Below are positions 1 through 6,181 of a DNA stretch of 6,181 nt, piece by piece (position 1 is the stretch's first letter; each line of letters starts with the position of its first letter). Under the pieces are notes generated by a model. The model was not told the origin of the DNA, searched no databases, and saw only the letters and a program-made list of their open reading frames with translations. The DNA comes from Lachnospiraceae bacterium (GTDB taxonomy: Bacteria; Bacillota; Clostridia; Lachnospirales; Lachnospiraceae). The stretch is from contig CAAEEI010000098.1 of the NCBI GenBank assembly GCA_900754855.1, positions 1 through 6,181 on the forward strand, in the 5' to 3' direction. The position numbers were made by a program, and so were the translations under genes.

Positions 1-5
1 AAAGC

Positions 6-65
6 GAAGCAATAAAATAAACCTTCAAACGGATGTAAGATAAAATTACACCGTTTGAAGGTTTA
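6..65 (-). terminator. Intrinsic terminator of pckA
   Basis: A perfect 15-bp inverted repeat (18-32 TAAACCTTCAAACGG, 51-65 its reverse complement) lies 16 bases past the pckA stop codon. The stem continues inward after one bulged base (34-38 TGTAA with 46-50 TTACA). Read on the minus strand, the stem is followed by a T-rich run (TTTATTTTATTG, complement of about 6-17), which makes it a rho-independent terminator for leftward transcription. The plus-strand side has no T-tract, so it is unlikely to work in the other direction. Confidence 0.88.
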
Positions 66-81
66 CGAGAACTATGAAAAA

Positions 82-1668
82 TTAGTCAGCTTTTGGTCCT
101 GCCTCTGCGATGTTCTTTGGCATATTTGGATATTTCTTAGCGAAGTTATCCTGGAACATTTTTGCCAGTTTTTTCGCCTGTGCATCGTAAGCGGCTTTGT
201 CCTCCCATGTATCACGAGGATTCATGATTTCGGAAGGAACTTCCGGACAACTCTGTGGGATGTCAAGATTGAAGACGTCGTCATGTTTGTATTCCACGTT
301 ATCAAAGCTGCCGTTTAATGCTGCAGTTACCATTGCACGGGTATATTTCAGTTTCATACGGCTTCCCACGCCATAAGGGCCGCCAGTCCATCCGGTGTTT
401 ACAAGGTAAACTTTGGTGTTGTATTTTTCAATACGTTCTCCGAGCATGTTAGCATATACGGATGGATCCATTGGCATGAATGGTTCGCCAAACAGGGTGG
501 AGAAAGTAGGCTGTGGTTCGGTGATTCCACGCTCTGTACCAGCCAGTTTGGAGGTAAATCCGGTAACGAAATGATACATGGCTGCATCTTCATCCAGTCT
601 GGAGATTGGAGGAAGAACACCGAAAGCGTCAGCAGTCAGGAAAATAACCACTTTAGGGATGCCGCCAACACCTGGAACCTGTGCGTTGGAGATATAATCT
701 ACCGGGTAACCAACACGTGTATTTTCAGTAAGAGAATCATCGGTGAAGTCAAATTCTCTTGTTTCTTCATCCATAACCACGTTTTCTACAAGGCTGCCAA
801 AACGGATGGCATTGTAGATTTCCGGTTCGTTTTCTTCGGTAAGGTCGATACATTTTGCGTAACATCCACCTTCGAAGTTGAAGATACCTCTGTCAGACCA
901 GCCATGTTCATCATCACCGATGAGTTTACGGTTAGGGTCTGCGGATAATGTTGTTTTACCTGTTCCGGATAAACCGAAGAATACAGCGGTTTCCTGAGTT
1001 TCCGGATCCATGTTTGCGGAACAGTGCATTGGCAGAACGCCTTCTTTTGGCATCAGGTAGTTCATAACGGAGAATACAGATTTCTTAATTTCTCCGGCAT
1101 ACTGAGAACCGCAGATGATGACTAATTTTTCTTCGTAGTCAACCATGATGGCAGCTTCAGAGTTAACCCCGTCTACTTCCGGTACACATTTAAATCCCGG
1201 AGCAACAATGATGGTAAAGTCCGGTTCGCCATAGTTGGCCAGTTCTTCTGCGGTTGGACGAATCAGAAGATCGCGAATGAACAGATTCTGGCTGGCCAGT
1301 TCATTGACGATACGGAATTTTCTTGTGCAGACAGGATCTGCGCCTGCCATTCCATCAAAGAGGAAGATTTCTCTGTTTTGCAGATAAGCGGTTACTTTCG
1401 CTTTGATGGCGTCGAATTTTGGTTTTTCAATAGGAACGTTCACGCTGCCCCATGCAATATCATCATGAATTGCCGGTGTGTCAACGATGAATTTATCTTT
1501 TGGAGAACGTCCTGTATATTTTCCGGTAGTAACAACCAGAGCACCTGTATTGGAAAGTTTTCCTTCCCCTCTGGTAATGGCTGCTTCTGTGAGCTGTGCA
1601 GGTGTTAAATTACGATAAACTGCTTTTGGGTTTACAATTCCCAATGATTCAAGACCGTATGTTTGCAT
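82..1668 (-). CDS. pckA: Phosphoenolpyruvate carboxykinase (ATP)
   Basis: Cytoplasmic enzyme interconverting oxaloacetate + ATP and PEP + CO2 + ADP. It serves gluconeogenesis or, in many anaerobes, runs in the carboxylating direction to feed malate, fumarate and succinate formation. The 528-aa product has the usual length for the ATP-dependent family and all its hallmarks in order: the substrate-binding YTGRSPKDKF at 51-60 (Arg54); EIKKSVFS at 193-200 and MHCSAN at 214-219, which supply the family's metal-binding Lys and His; the PEPCK P-loop GLSGTGKTT at 232-240; the kinase-2 segment IGDDEHGWSD at 250-259; ENTRVGYP at 315-322; and NTGWTGGPYGVGSRM at 424-438. The GTP-type enzyme is excluded by these motifs. 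The ATG start is fixed by a strong AGGAGG (1676-1681, minus strand) seven bases upstream. The gene has its own promoter with a probable Rex operator and its own terminator. No disruption is visible. Confidence 0.98.
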   Translation of the reverse strand: MQTYGLESLGIVNPKAVYRNLTPAQLTEAAITRGEGKLSNTGALVVTTGKYTGRSPKDKFIVDTPAIHDDIAWGSVNVPIEKPKFDAIKAKVTAYLQNREIFLFDGMAGADPVCTRKFRIVNELASQNLFIRDLLIRPTAEELANYGEPDFTIIVAPGFKCVPEVDGVNSEAAIMVDYEEKLVIICGSQYAGEIKKSVFSVMNYLMPKEGVLPMHCSANMDPETQETAVFFGLSGTGKTTLSADPNRKLIGDDEHGWSDRGIFNFEGGCYAKCIDLTEENEPEIYNAIRFGSLVENVVMDEETREFDFTDDSLTENTRVGYPVDYISNAQVPGVGGIPKVVIFLTADAFGVLPPISRLDEDAAMYHFVTGFTSKLAGTERGITEPQPTFSTLFGEPFMPMDPSVYANMLGERIEKYNTKVYLVNTGWTGGPYGVGSRMKLKYTRAMVTAALNGSFDNVEYKHDDVFNLDIPQSCPEVPSEIMNPRDTWEDKAAYDAQAKKLAKMFQDNFAKKYPNMPKNIAEAGPKAD

Positions 1669-1701
1669 TATTCAACCTCCTGGTAAAGTTCATTTTAATG
1701 A

Positions 1702-1733
1702 TTTTGCAATATTTAATAATAAAACTTGCAAAA
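1702..1733 (-). repeat. Inverted repeat in pckA 5' UTR
   Basis: Perfect 8-bp arms TTTTGCAA (1702-1709) and TTGCAAAA (1726-1733) flank a 16-base AT-rich spacer. They lie between the predicted transcription start (about 1752) and the Shine-Dalgarno (1676-1681). The arms could form a weak RNA hairpin about 20 bases before the ribosome binding site, or be a protein-binding dyad. There is no T-tract, so it is not a terminator. The function is unknown, and in such AT-rich DNA it may be coincidental. Confidence 0.4.
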
Positions 1734-1748
1734 ATGGTTTTTTCGTTC

Positions 1749-1760
1749 ATACTACAGTAT
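1749..1760. promoter_or_regulatory. Short dyad over the pckA -10/start site
   Basis: ATACT-AC-AGTAT is a perfect 5-bp inverted repeat with a 2-bp spacer. It overlaps the end of the -10 hexamer and the predicted transcription start of pckA, a position where a bound repressor would block open-complex formation. I do not recognise a regulator from the sequence. It is short, so chance is possible. Confidence 0.3.
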
Positions 1761-1787
1761 TATACACTCTTTTTGTTAAATATCCAA
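1759..1787 (-). promoter_or_regulatory. pckA promoter (sigma-A type)
   Basis: On the minus strand a perfect -10 TATAAT (1759-1764) is preceded, after exactly 17 bp, by TTGGAT (1782-1787), a weak match (3 of 6) to the -35 consensus. The predicted start is at about 1752-1753, giving a 5' UTR of about 84 bases. A perfect -10 with a poor -35 embedded in an inverted repeat fits a regulated promoter. Confidence 0.7.
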
Positions 1788-1790
1788 CAA
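1773..1790. promoter_or_regulatory. Probable Rex (NADH-responsive repressor) operator
   Basis: The 18-mer TTGTTAAATATCCAACAA matches the clostridial Rex consensus TTGTTAA-N4-TTAACAA at 12 of 14 defined positions with exact spacing. The two differences are CC for TT at the inner edge of one half-site. The dyad extends outward to perfect 8-bp arms (1770-1777 and 1786-1793). It covers the whole -35 element (1782-1787) and part of the -35/-10 spacer, so a bound repressor would exclude RNA polymerase. Rex binds at a low NADH/NAD+ ratio and is released by NADH. The site call is by consensus matching only, and the rex gene is not in this window. Confidence 0.55.
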
Positions 1791-1827
1791 AAACTTTTCT
1801 TTTTTTGGCGTATTTTTCTAGACAATT

Positions 1828-3615
1828 TTACTGACTTGTCATAGATTTTCGCACCTGTCGGGAAAGAAGAGGGAAGGAGCAGGAGCCGGCGTCCAGTACG
1901 GCCTGGTGAAATTCGTGAATATCGAAGCCTTCGCCCAGTTTTTTTTCCATGGTCTGCCGCAATTGTTCCAGCTCATACCATCCTATACTGTAGGAAAGGT
2001 AATTGGCAGGATTTTCCACAACATAAGTATAAATGTTTTGGGCGTTTTCGGCCGGAACACCGTAAGAAGCCAGAAATTGTTCCAGATCTTCAAGATGATA
2101 ACTTCGGGTGTTGACATATAAATCACTCAGGGAAGACAGAGTAAGCGATAAAATGTCGTTGTCTCGATAAAGTTTCCGGAGCAGCTGCGTTGTTTGGGCA
2201 TCAGTATCCTGAAAATCCATGTATTGATAACTGTATAACTGTGCATAAGTGCCCCAGCCTTCGTCATAGCCGTTGCAGCGGGTCAGTGAACGGATGGGTT
2301 CAGGATCGGTACTGAGATAATAATTATTCTGATAAAGATGTCCGGGATAGCCTTCGTGGGCAAGAGTAGAAAACTGTTCGCTGGAATCGACGCGTTTCGG
2401 GTTGATATAAATGACATTTTCTTCTGTGGTATCAATGGGTGGAAGAAGATAAAAAGCACTGGCAGAAGTTGAAGACAGTGCGTCCGGTACTTCCTTCAGG
2501 GTAAAGGAAACTTCCGGGGGTTCAGGAAAATCAATAAAAGTATCTTCGCGCAGGGAACGGAGTATCGTCCGTGTATCAGTAAGCGTCGGCTGAGCAGACA
2601 GATACTCTGTATACAGATCAGGGTTTTCTTTGGTCAGAGACCCCAGATGGGAAACGGTTTCTTTTAACTGATTTTCCAGAATTTGAATACATTGTTCCGA
2701 AGAAAGCTGGGTACCTACTCCGGCAGACAGTAAAAACTGGTAATATTCCTTCCCTTTCTCATACTGGCAGATGCCATCGCGGCTGGTTCTGTCCAGACCG
2801 TCAGAAGAAGAAAGGGTCTTCAGTTGTTCTTTTAACTGCGTAAAGGCGGGTAAAACCACCTGTTTGATTAAAGCGCGGTTATTATGGATATAAGAATTTT
2901 TCTGATCGTTACTGAGATCGGGAACTTTCTGGATTTTATCATCGAAAGTTTCAATCAGAAGGTTTTCTTTTTCAGAGCAGTTCAGCCACTGGTTGATCTG
3001 GTCGATGGTATTGTGAAATACGAAGGCGGGGGAAACGAGACCGGCCTGTTGTCTTGCTTCTTCAAACCGGATGATCTGGCTGAAAAAATCAGGAATCTGA
3101 TTGACCAGAGAAAGATAAGCCTGGACATCTTTTTCCTCTTCAAAAGAATATTCTGACAGGGTAACAGGAATCTGAGACTGGAGACCATTCGTTCCCAGAG
3201 GGGAGGCATAGAGAATGTACTCTTCCGAAGCAATCTGTTTTTCCAGAAAATCCCGGAAAACCTTTCTGGTGAATTGATCTTCCTCCGATAATTCATTTGC
3301 GTCAAAAGATTTTAATTGGGTCAGGAAGGTCTCGGCCTGCTGACAGTTTTTCTTTTGCTGATCGGGCGAAAAATCTTCATAGCATGGATTCTTCTGGTCG
3401 GAAAGACCGAAAGCTTCCGGATGGGCAAGTTTAAAATGCGTGGTGACCGTATCGGAAGAGACATATTCCCTGAAACAAGAAGTTAAAAAATTGTCAAACT
3501 TATCCCCGGAACTGGTGTTGTTCTGGCTGGGATGGGAACAACCGGTGAAAAAAAACAGGGAAAAACAGAGGGAAAAAATGCAGGGGATGGAATATTTTAA
3601 AGAGGATAGTTTCAT
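1828..3615 (-). CDS. DUF885-family lipoprotein, putative zinc metallopeptidase
   Basis: The 595-aa product begins with a lipoprotein signal peptide: Lys2 and Lys7, a hydrophobic core at about 9-23, then a lipobox FTGC with Cys26 as the predicted lipidated residue. It should sit on the outer face of the membrane, followed by a polar Ser/Asn-rich tether (27-40). The body matches the DUF885 family: HEGYPGH at 420-426 (an HExxxxH-type metal site, H420, E421, H426), DEGWGTY at 451-457 with Glu452 as a plausible third ligand, and the typical C-terminal SYSIGWYELEQLR (541-553) and FHQAVLDAGSCSFPLL (569-584). The length is usual for the family. The substrate is unknown; peptide hydrolysis at the cell surface is inferred from family and location. 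The ATG is supported by GAAGGGAG (3625-3632) nine bases upstream. The gene runs in the same direction as pckA, 159 bp ahead of it, with no clear terminator between. No frameshift or missing motif is visible. Confidence 0.92.
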   Translation of the reverse strand: MKLSSLKYSIPCIFSLCFSLFFFTGCSHPSQNNTSSGDKFDNFLTSCFREYVSSDTVTTHFKLAHPEAFGLSDQKNPCYEDFSPDQQKKNCQQAETFLTQLKSFDANELSEEDQFTRKVFRDFLEKQIASEEYILYASPLGTNGLQSQIPVTLSEYSFEEEKDVQAYLSLVNQIPDFFSQIIRFEEARQQAGLVSPAFVFHNTIDQINQWLNCSEKENLLIETFDDKIQKVPDLSNDQKNSYIHNNRALIKQVVLPAFTQLKEQLKTLSSSDGLDRTSRDGICQYEKGKEYYQFLLSAGVGTQLSSEQCIQILENQLKETVSHLGSLTKENPDLYTEYLSAQPTLTDTRTILRSLREDTFIDFPEPPEVSFTLKEVPDALSSTSASAFYLLPPIDTTEENVIYINPKRVDSSEQFSTLAHEGYPGHLYQNNYYLSTDPEPIRSLTRCNGYDEGWGTYAQLYSYQYMDFQDTDAQTTQLLRKLYRDNDILSLTLSSLSDLYVNTRSYHLEDLEQFLASYGVPAENAQNIYTYVVENPANYLSYSIGWYELEQLRQTMEKKLGEGFDIHEFHQAVLDAGSCSFPLLSRQVRKSMTSQ

Positions 3616-3666
3616 TTTTGCGTACTCCCTTCATAATGAAAATGGAAACGGAACAAAGTTTTTCAT

Positions 3667-3695
3667 ATTATACTATGATTTAGAAAGGAAAACTA
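3667..3695 (-). promoter_or_regulatory. Candidate promoter of the DUF885 lipoprotein gene
   Basis: The minus strand has a perfect TATAAT (3667-3672) about 51 bases upstream of the start codon, predicting a 5' UTR of about 45 bases. The hexamer at 17-bp spacing, TAGTTT (3690-3695), is a poor -35, so strength is uncertain. The -10 and its position are the main support. Confidence 0.5.
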
Positions 3696-3718
3696 TTAAT
3701 TTTTCAGTATTTTAACCA

Positions 3719-3747
3719 TAGACGAACAGGCGGGTTTATTTTATAAT
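3719..3747 (+). promoter_or_regulatory. Candidate promoter of metG
   Basis: TAGACG (3719-3724, 4 of 6 to TTGACA), a 17-bp spacer and a perfect TATAAT (3742-3747) predict a start near 3754 and an 80-base leader. A second TATAAT lies at 3760-3765 but lacks a plausible -35. The promoter is divergent from that of the lipoprotein gene, and their core elements do not overlap. Confidence 0.65.
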
Positions 3748-3766
3748 ATACAAATACGTTATAATT

Positions 3767-3807
3767 GCCGGAATATCTGGCAGAATATATCTTATCTGAC
3801 GGGATAA
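3767..3807 (+). other. Two small hairpins in the metG leader
   Basis: GCCGGA (3767-3772) and TCTGGC (3776-3781) can form a 6-bp stem, including one G-U pair, with an ATA loop. TTATC (3792-3796) and GATAA (3803-3807) form a second, weaker 5-bp stem. Neither is followed by a T-tract. The leader is too short for a T-box and contains no T-box TGGNACCGCG-like sequence, so no known riboswitch is claimed. The hairpins may only affect mRNA stability or be coincidental. Confidence 0.25.
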
Positions 3808-3835
3808 CGGCATAGAGATAAAACAGGAGGCAGCT

Positions 3836-5794
3836 ATGAGTAAAAAACCATATTATATTACAACAGCGATTGCATATACATCCGGAAAACCACATATCGG
3901 AAATACTTATGAGATCGTTCTGGCAGACGCCATTGCCAGGTTTAAAAGAAAAGAAGGGTATGACGTCCGTTTTCAGACAGGAACAGATGAACATGGGCAG
4001 AAGATCGAATTAAAAGCACAGGAAGCAGGAGTTTCTCCTAAAGAATTCGTTGATGGCACCGCCGGAGAAATCAAACGGATCTGGGATATGATGAATACTT
4101 CTTATGATAAATTCATTCGGACAACCGACGCAGATCATGAACGTCAGGTACAGAAAATTTTCAAAAAATTATACGATAAGGGAGATATTTATAAAGGGCA
4201 TTACGAAGGAATGTATTGTACGCCTTGCGAATCTTTCTTTACCGAATCACAGCTGGTTGATGGAAAATGTCCGGATTGCGGCCGTCCATGCCAGCCGGCA
4301 AAGGAAGAAGCCTACTTCTTTAAAATGAGCAAATATGCAGATCGTCTGATTGAGCATATCAATACGCATCCTGAATTTATTCAGCCGGAATCCCGTAAAA
4401 ATGAAATGATGAACAACTTCCTCCTTCCGGGACTGCAGGATCTTTGCGTATCGCGTACGTCTTTCTCCTGGGGTATCCCGGTAGATTTTGATCCAAAACA
4501 TGTGACCTATGTATGGCTGGATGCACTGACCAACTACATTACCGGACTGGACTATGACTGTGATGGAGAAAATGGAGAATTATTTAACAAATACTGGCCG
4601 GCAGATCTTCACCTGATCGGTAAAGATATTATCCGTTTCCATACCATTTACTGGCCGATTTTCCTGATGGCACTGGATCTTCCTTTACCAAAACAGGTAT
4701 TCGGTCATCCGTGGCTGCTGCAGGGCGATGGAAAAATGAGTAAATCCAAAGGAAATGTTATTTATGCCGATGATCTTGTGGAACTTTTCGGTGTAGACGC
4801 CGTACGCTACTTTGTTCTTCATGAGATGCCATTTGAAAATGATGGTGTAATTACCTGGGAACTGCTGGTAGAAAGAATGAATTCAGATCTGGCCAATACC
4901 CTGGGTAATCTGGTGAACCGTACGGTTTCCATGTCCAATAAGTATTTTGGCGGCGTGGTGGCCAACTGCGGGGTAACCGATGGTTATGATAAAGATTTAA
5001 TGGATGTTGCGCTGAAGACCAAACAAAAAGTAATCAATAAAATGGCAGGGCTGCGTGTGGCAGACGCCATGACAGAGATCTTCAATCTGTTTAAACGGTG
5101 CAATAAATATATTGATGAAACAACGCCGTGGGTTCTGGCGAAAGATCCGGAGAAAAAAGAACGCTTATCTACCGTTTTATATAATCTGGTGGAAGGAATT
5201 ACCATCGGAGCTTCTTTATTAGCGCCATTCATGCCGGAGACTGCGGAACGCATCTTCAAACAGTTAAATTCTTCTGAAAGAACAATGGAAGAACTGGAGA
5301 TGTTCGGCTTATATCCGTCCGGCACGAAAGTCATCGAAAAACCGGAAATTTTATTTGCCAGACTGGATATACAGGAAGTTCTTGCAAAAGTAGAAGAAAT
5401 GTACGCGGCAAAAGAAGAACCGGAAGAAAAGAAAGAGGAAGAACCAGTGATTGACATTGAACCAAAAGAAGAAATTACCTTTGATGATTTTGAAAAAATG
5501 CAGTTCCAGGTAGGAGAAATCATTTCCTGTGAGGCCGTGAAAAAATCCAGAAAGCTTCTCTGTTCTCAGGTGAAGATCGGAAGTCAGGTAAAACAGATTG
5601 TTTCCGGCATCAAGGCTCATTATACCCCGGAGGAAATGGTCGGTAAAAAAGTTATGGTTCTGGTAAACTTAAAGCCGGCGAAACTGGCGGGTGTTCTCTC
5701 AGAAGGAATGCTGCTTTGTGCGGAAGATGAAAATGGAGAATTGTCTTTAATGGTACCGGAGAAGAAAATGCCTGCAGGCGCAGAAATCTGCTAA
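3836..5794 (+). CDS. metG: Methionyl-tRNA synthetase with C-terminal tRNA-binding domain
   Basis: Charges tRNA-Met (initiator and elongator) with methionine in the cytoplasm. The 652-aa class I synthetase has the signature HIGN (20-23, the HIGH motif with Asn in the last position), an inserted zinc knuckle with two CxxC pairs (Cys128/Cys131 and Cys145/Cys148), and KMSKS at 300-304 in the loop that closes over ATP. The helical anticodon-binding domain follows (about 350-515). A Glu/Lys-rich linker (about 522-545) then leads to an EMAP/Trbp111-like OB-fold tRNA-binding domain (about 549-652), which in this family promotes dimerisation and tRNA capture. Length and domain order are as usual for clostridial MetRS. 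The ATG has an AGGAGG (3825-3830) five bases upstream and the first residues lead directly into the catalytic fold, so the start is secure. It has its own promoter and is followed by an intrinsic terminator, then tatD. Confidence 0.98.
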   Translation: MSKKPYYITTAIAYTSGKPHIGNTYEIVLADAIARFKRKEGYDVRFQTGTDEHGQKIELKAQEAGVSPKEFVDGTAGEIKRIWDMMNTSYDKFIRTTDADHERQVQKIFKKLYDKGDIYKGHYEGMYCTPCESFFTESQLVDGKCPDCGRPCQPAKEEAYFFKMSKYADRLIEHINTHPEFIQPESRKNEMMNNFLLPGLQDLCVSRTSFSWGIPVDFDPKHVTYVWLDALTNYITGLDYDCDGENGELFNKYWPADLHLIGKDIIRFHTIYWPIFLMALDLPLPKQVFGHPWLLQGDGKMSKSKGNVIYADDLVELFGVDAVRYFVLHEMPFENDGVITWELLVERMNSDLANTLGNLVNRTVSMSNKYFGGVVANCGVTDGYDKDLMDVALKTKQKVINKMAGLRVADAMTEIFNLFKRCNKYIDETTPWVLAKDPEKKERLSTVLYNLVEGITIGASLLAPFMPETAERIFKQLNSSERTMEELEMFGLYPSGTKVIEKPEILFARLDIQEVLAKVEEMYAAKEEPEEKKEEEPVIDIEPKEEITFDDFEKMQFQVGEIISCEAVKKSRKLLCSQVKIGSQVKQIVSGIKAHYTPEEMVGKKVMVLVNLKPAKLAGVLSEGMLLCAEDENGELSLMVPEKKMPAGAEIC

Positions 5795-5866
5795 TCAGAC
5801 AGTTTTAAACAGGGTTGACTGATCACAGGCTTTTATCGAAGGCAGACCGTCAGAGATAATAATGCG

Positions 5867-5912
5867 GAGCTGTTGCATAATCCCATGTATTTTTATGCGG
5901 CAGCTCTCTTTT
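5867..5912 (+). terminator. Intrinsic terminator between metG and tatD
   Basis: A 14-bp RNA stem is formed by GAGCTGTTGCATAA (5867-5880) and TTATGCGGCAGCTC (5893-5906), with two adjacent U-G pairs in the middle and a 12-base loop, followed by TCTTTT (5907-5912). It lies 72 bases after the metG stop. The T-run is short and interrupted by a C, so termination may be partial, letting some metG transcripts reach tatD. The opposite strand lacks a T-tract. Confidence 0.75.
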
Positions 5913-5922
5913 CATATCAGGC

Positions 5923-6021
5923 ATGAGAAAACATATGGGGTATGAAAAAGAAAGAGACGCACGAGAAGATGAAGATAAAGGAATAAAGCAATGGGAAGAG
6001 GAGATTTTCAATGATATTTGA
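5923..6021 (+). CDS. Possible 32-aa small ORF overlapping the tatD start
   Basis: An ATG-initiated ORF of 32 codons begins 10 bases after the T-run of the terminator and ends with TGA 11 bases inside tatD in another frame. The predicted peptide is very hydrophilic and rich in charged residues (Glu, Asp, Lys, Arg), with no membrane segment or recognisable domain. The upstream sequence (ATCAGGC) is a poor ribosome binding site, and the charge pattern could simply reflect the purine-rich DNA before the tatD Shine-Dalgarno. If translated, it could couple translation to tatD. This is listed as a possibility only. Confidence 0.15.
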   Translation: MRKHMGYEKERDAREDEDKGIKQWEEEIFNDI

Positions 6022-6181
6022 TTCACATGCACATTATGATGACGCACAATATGACGAAGACAGAGAAGCTGTGCTCAGTCACCTGGCGGATGCGGGGGTA
6101 GATAAGGTAGTCAACATCAGCAATGGCTGGGAGGATATGCTGCATACGCTGCAGCTGATCAGAGAATACCCTTTTTTCTAT
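6011..6181 (+). CDS. tatD: TatD family metal-dependent hydrolase (5' end, runs off window)
   Basis: Only the first 57 codons are present; the gene continues beyond the right edge. The N-terminus MIFDSHAHYDD carries the HxH metal-binding motif (His6, His8) that opens the TIM-barrel amidohydrolase fold of TatD proteins. It is followed by the family-typical pattern of an acidic DxDR segment (15-18), then AGVDKVVNIS (28-37) as the second strand. Family members are Mg2+-dependent 3'-5' DNases/RNases acting in the cytoplasm on damaged or degraded nucleic acid. In many Firmicutes tatD follows metG and precedes rnmV and ksgA, which fits this position; the later genes cannot be seen. The start is set by GAGGAG (5998-6003) seven bases upstream. 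It is separated from metG by 216 bp with a terminator, and I see no convincing separate promoter in 5913-6010. Confidence 0.93.
   Translation, partial: MIFDSHAHYDDAQYDEDREAVLSHLADAGVDKVVNISNGWEDMLHTLQLIREYPFFY

Noticed and set aside
571..948. Long open frames on the plus strand opposite pckA (also 55-318 and 1378-1608)
   Set aside because: They are antisense to a fully conserved enzyme and show no family motifs or convincing ribosome binding sites. They are by-products of pckA codon use.
1770..1793. The inverted repeat upstream of pckA as a terminator for the lipoprotein gene
   Set aside because: Its stem would be almost all A-U, with an 8-base loop and no following T-run on the minus strand. 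Operator function fits better.
3792..3802. TTATCTGACGG in the metG leader resembles the reverse complement of 5848-5859 (TTATCTCTGACGG) after metG
   Set aside because: The match is broken by a 2-base gap and is short enough to be expected by chance when comparing two spacers of about 200 bp.
3748..3835. T-box or SAM riboswitch upstream of metG
   Set aside because: The predicted leader is only about 80 bases, has no TGGNACCGCG-like T-box sequence, no terminator hairpin and none of the conserved SAM riboswitch core that I can see.
3893..3904. HIGN instead of HIGH in MetRS
   Set aside because: A known natural variant of the class I signature. The rest of the active site (KMSKS, zinc knuckle) is intact, so there is no sign of loss of function.
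5390..5480. Purine-rich, Glu/Lys-repeat-like stretch in metG
   Set aside because: It encodes the flexible charged linker between the synthetase core and the C-terminal tRNA-binding domain, which is common in this family. It is not a separate DNA repeat.
4984..5523. 179-codon open frame on the minus strand opposite the 3' half of metG
   Set aside because: The Ser/Phe/Ile-rich translation is the complement of the Glu/Lys-rich metG coding sequence, with no recognisable domain. It is a shadow.
5850..6047. 65-codon minus-strand frame across the metG-tatD spacer
   Set aside because: It overlaps the terminator hairpin and the tatD start, with no recognisable product. The plus-strand features explain this stretch better.

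Overview
The window looks like an ordinary chromosomal segment of a low-to-moderate GC Bacillota, most likely an anaerobic Clostridia (Lachnospiraceae-like). This rests on the strong AGGAGG ribosome binding sites, an ATP-type PEP carboxykinase, a clostridial-style four-cysteine methionyl-tRNA synthetase with a fused C-terminal tRNA-binding domain, a DUF885 lipoprotein, and the Firmicutes order metG followed by tatD. The family-level assignment is inference from gene content and protein style, not from a search.

Left half (minus strand): an intrinsic terminator (about 6-65) ends pckA (82-1668). The 159-bp gap upstream of pckA (1669-1827) holds a strong Shine-Dalgarno, a 5'-UTR inverted repeat, a -10 TATAAT, a small dyad over the -10/start site, and an 18-bp inverted repeat covering the -35 that resembles the clostridial Rex (NADH-sensing repressor) operator. 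Further upstream and in the same direction lies a secreted lipoprotein of the DUF885 putative zinc-peptidase family (1828-3615). No convincing terminator separates it from pckA.

Right half (plus strand): a 220-bp divergent intergenic region carries one promoter for the DUF885 gene (minus) and one for metG (plus). metG (3836-5794) is complete. After it comes a 216-bp spacer with a good intrinsic terminator (5867-5912) and a possible 32-codon ORF whose end overlaps the start of tatD. tatD begins at 6011 and runs off the window.

The genes belong to separate functions: central anaplerotic/gluconeogenic metabolism (pckA), cell-surface peptide hydrolysis (DUF885 protein), translation (metG) and a metal-dependent hydrolase (tatD). 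I see no mobile element, CRISPR array, tRNA, rRNA or obvious novel multigene system. The observation most worth following is the likely redox control of pckA by Rex.
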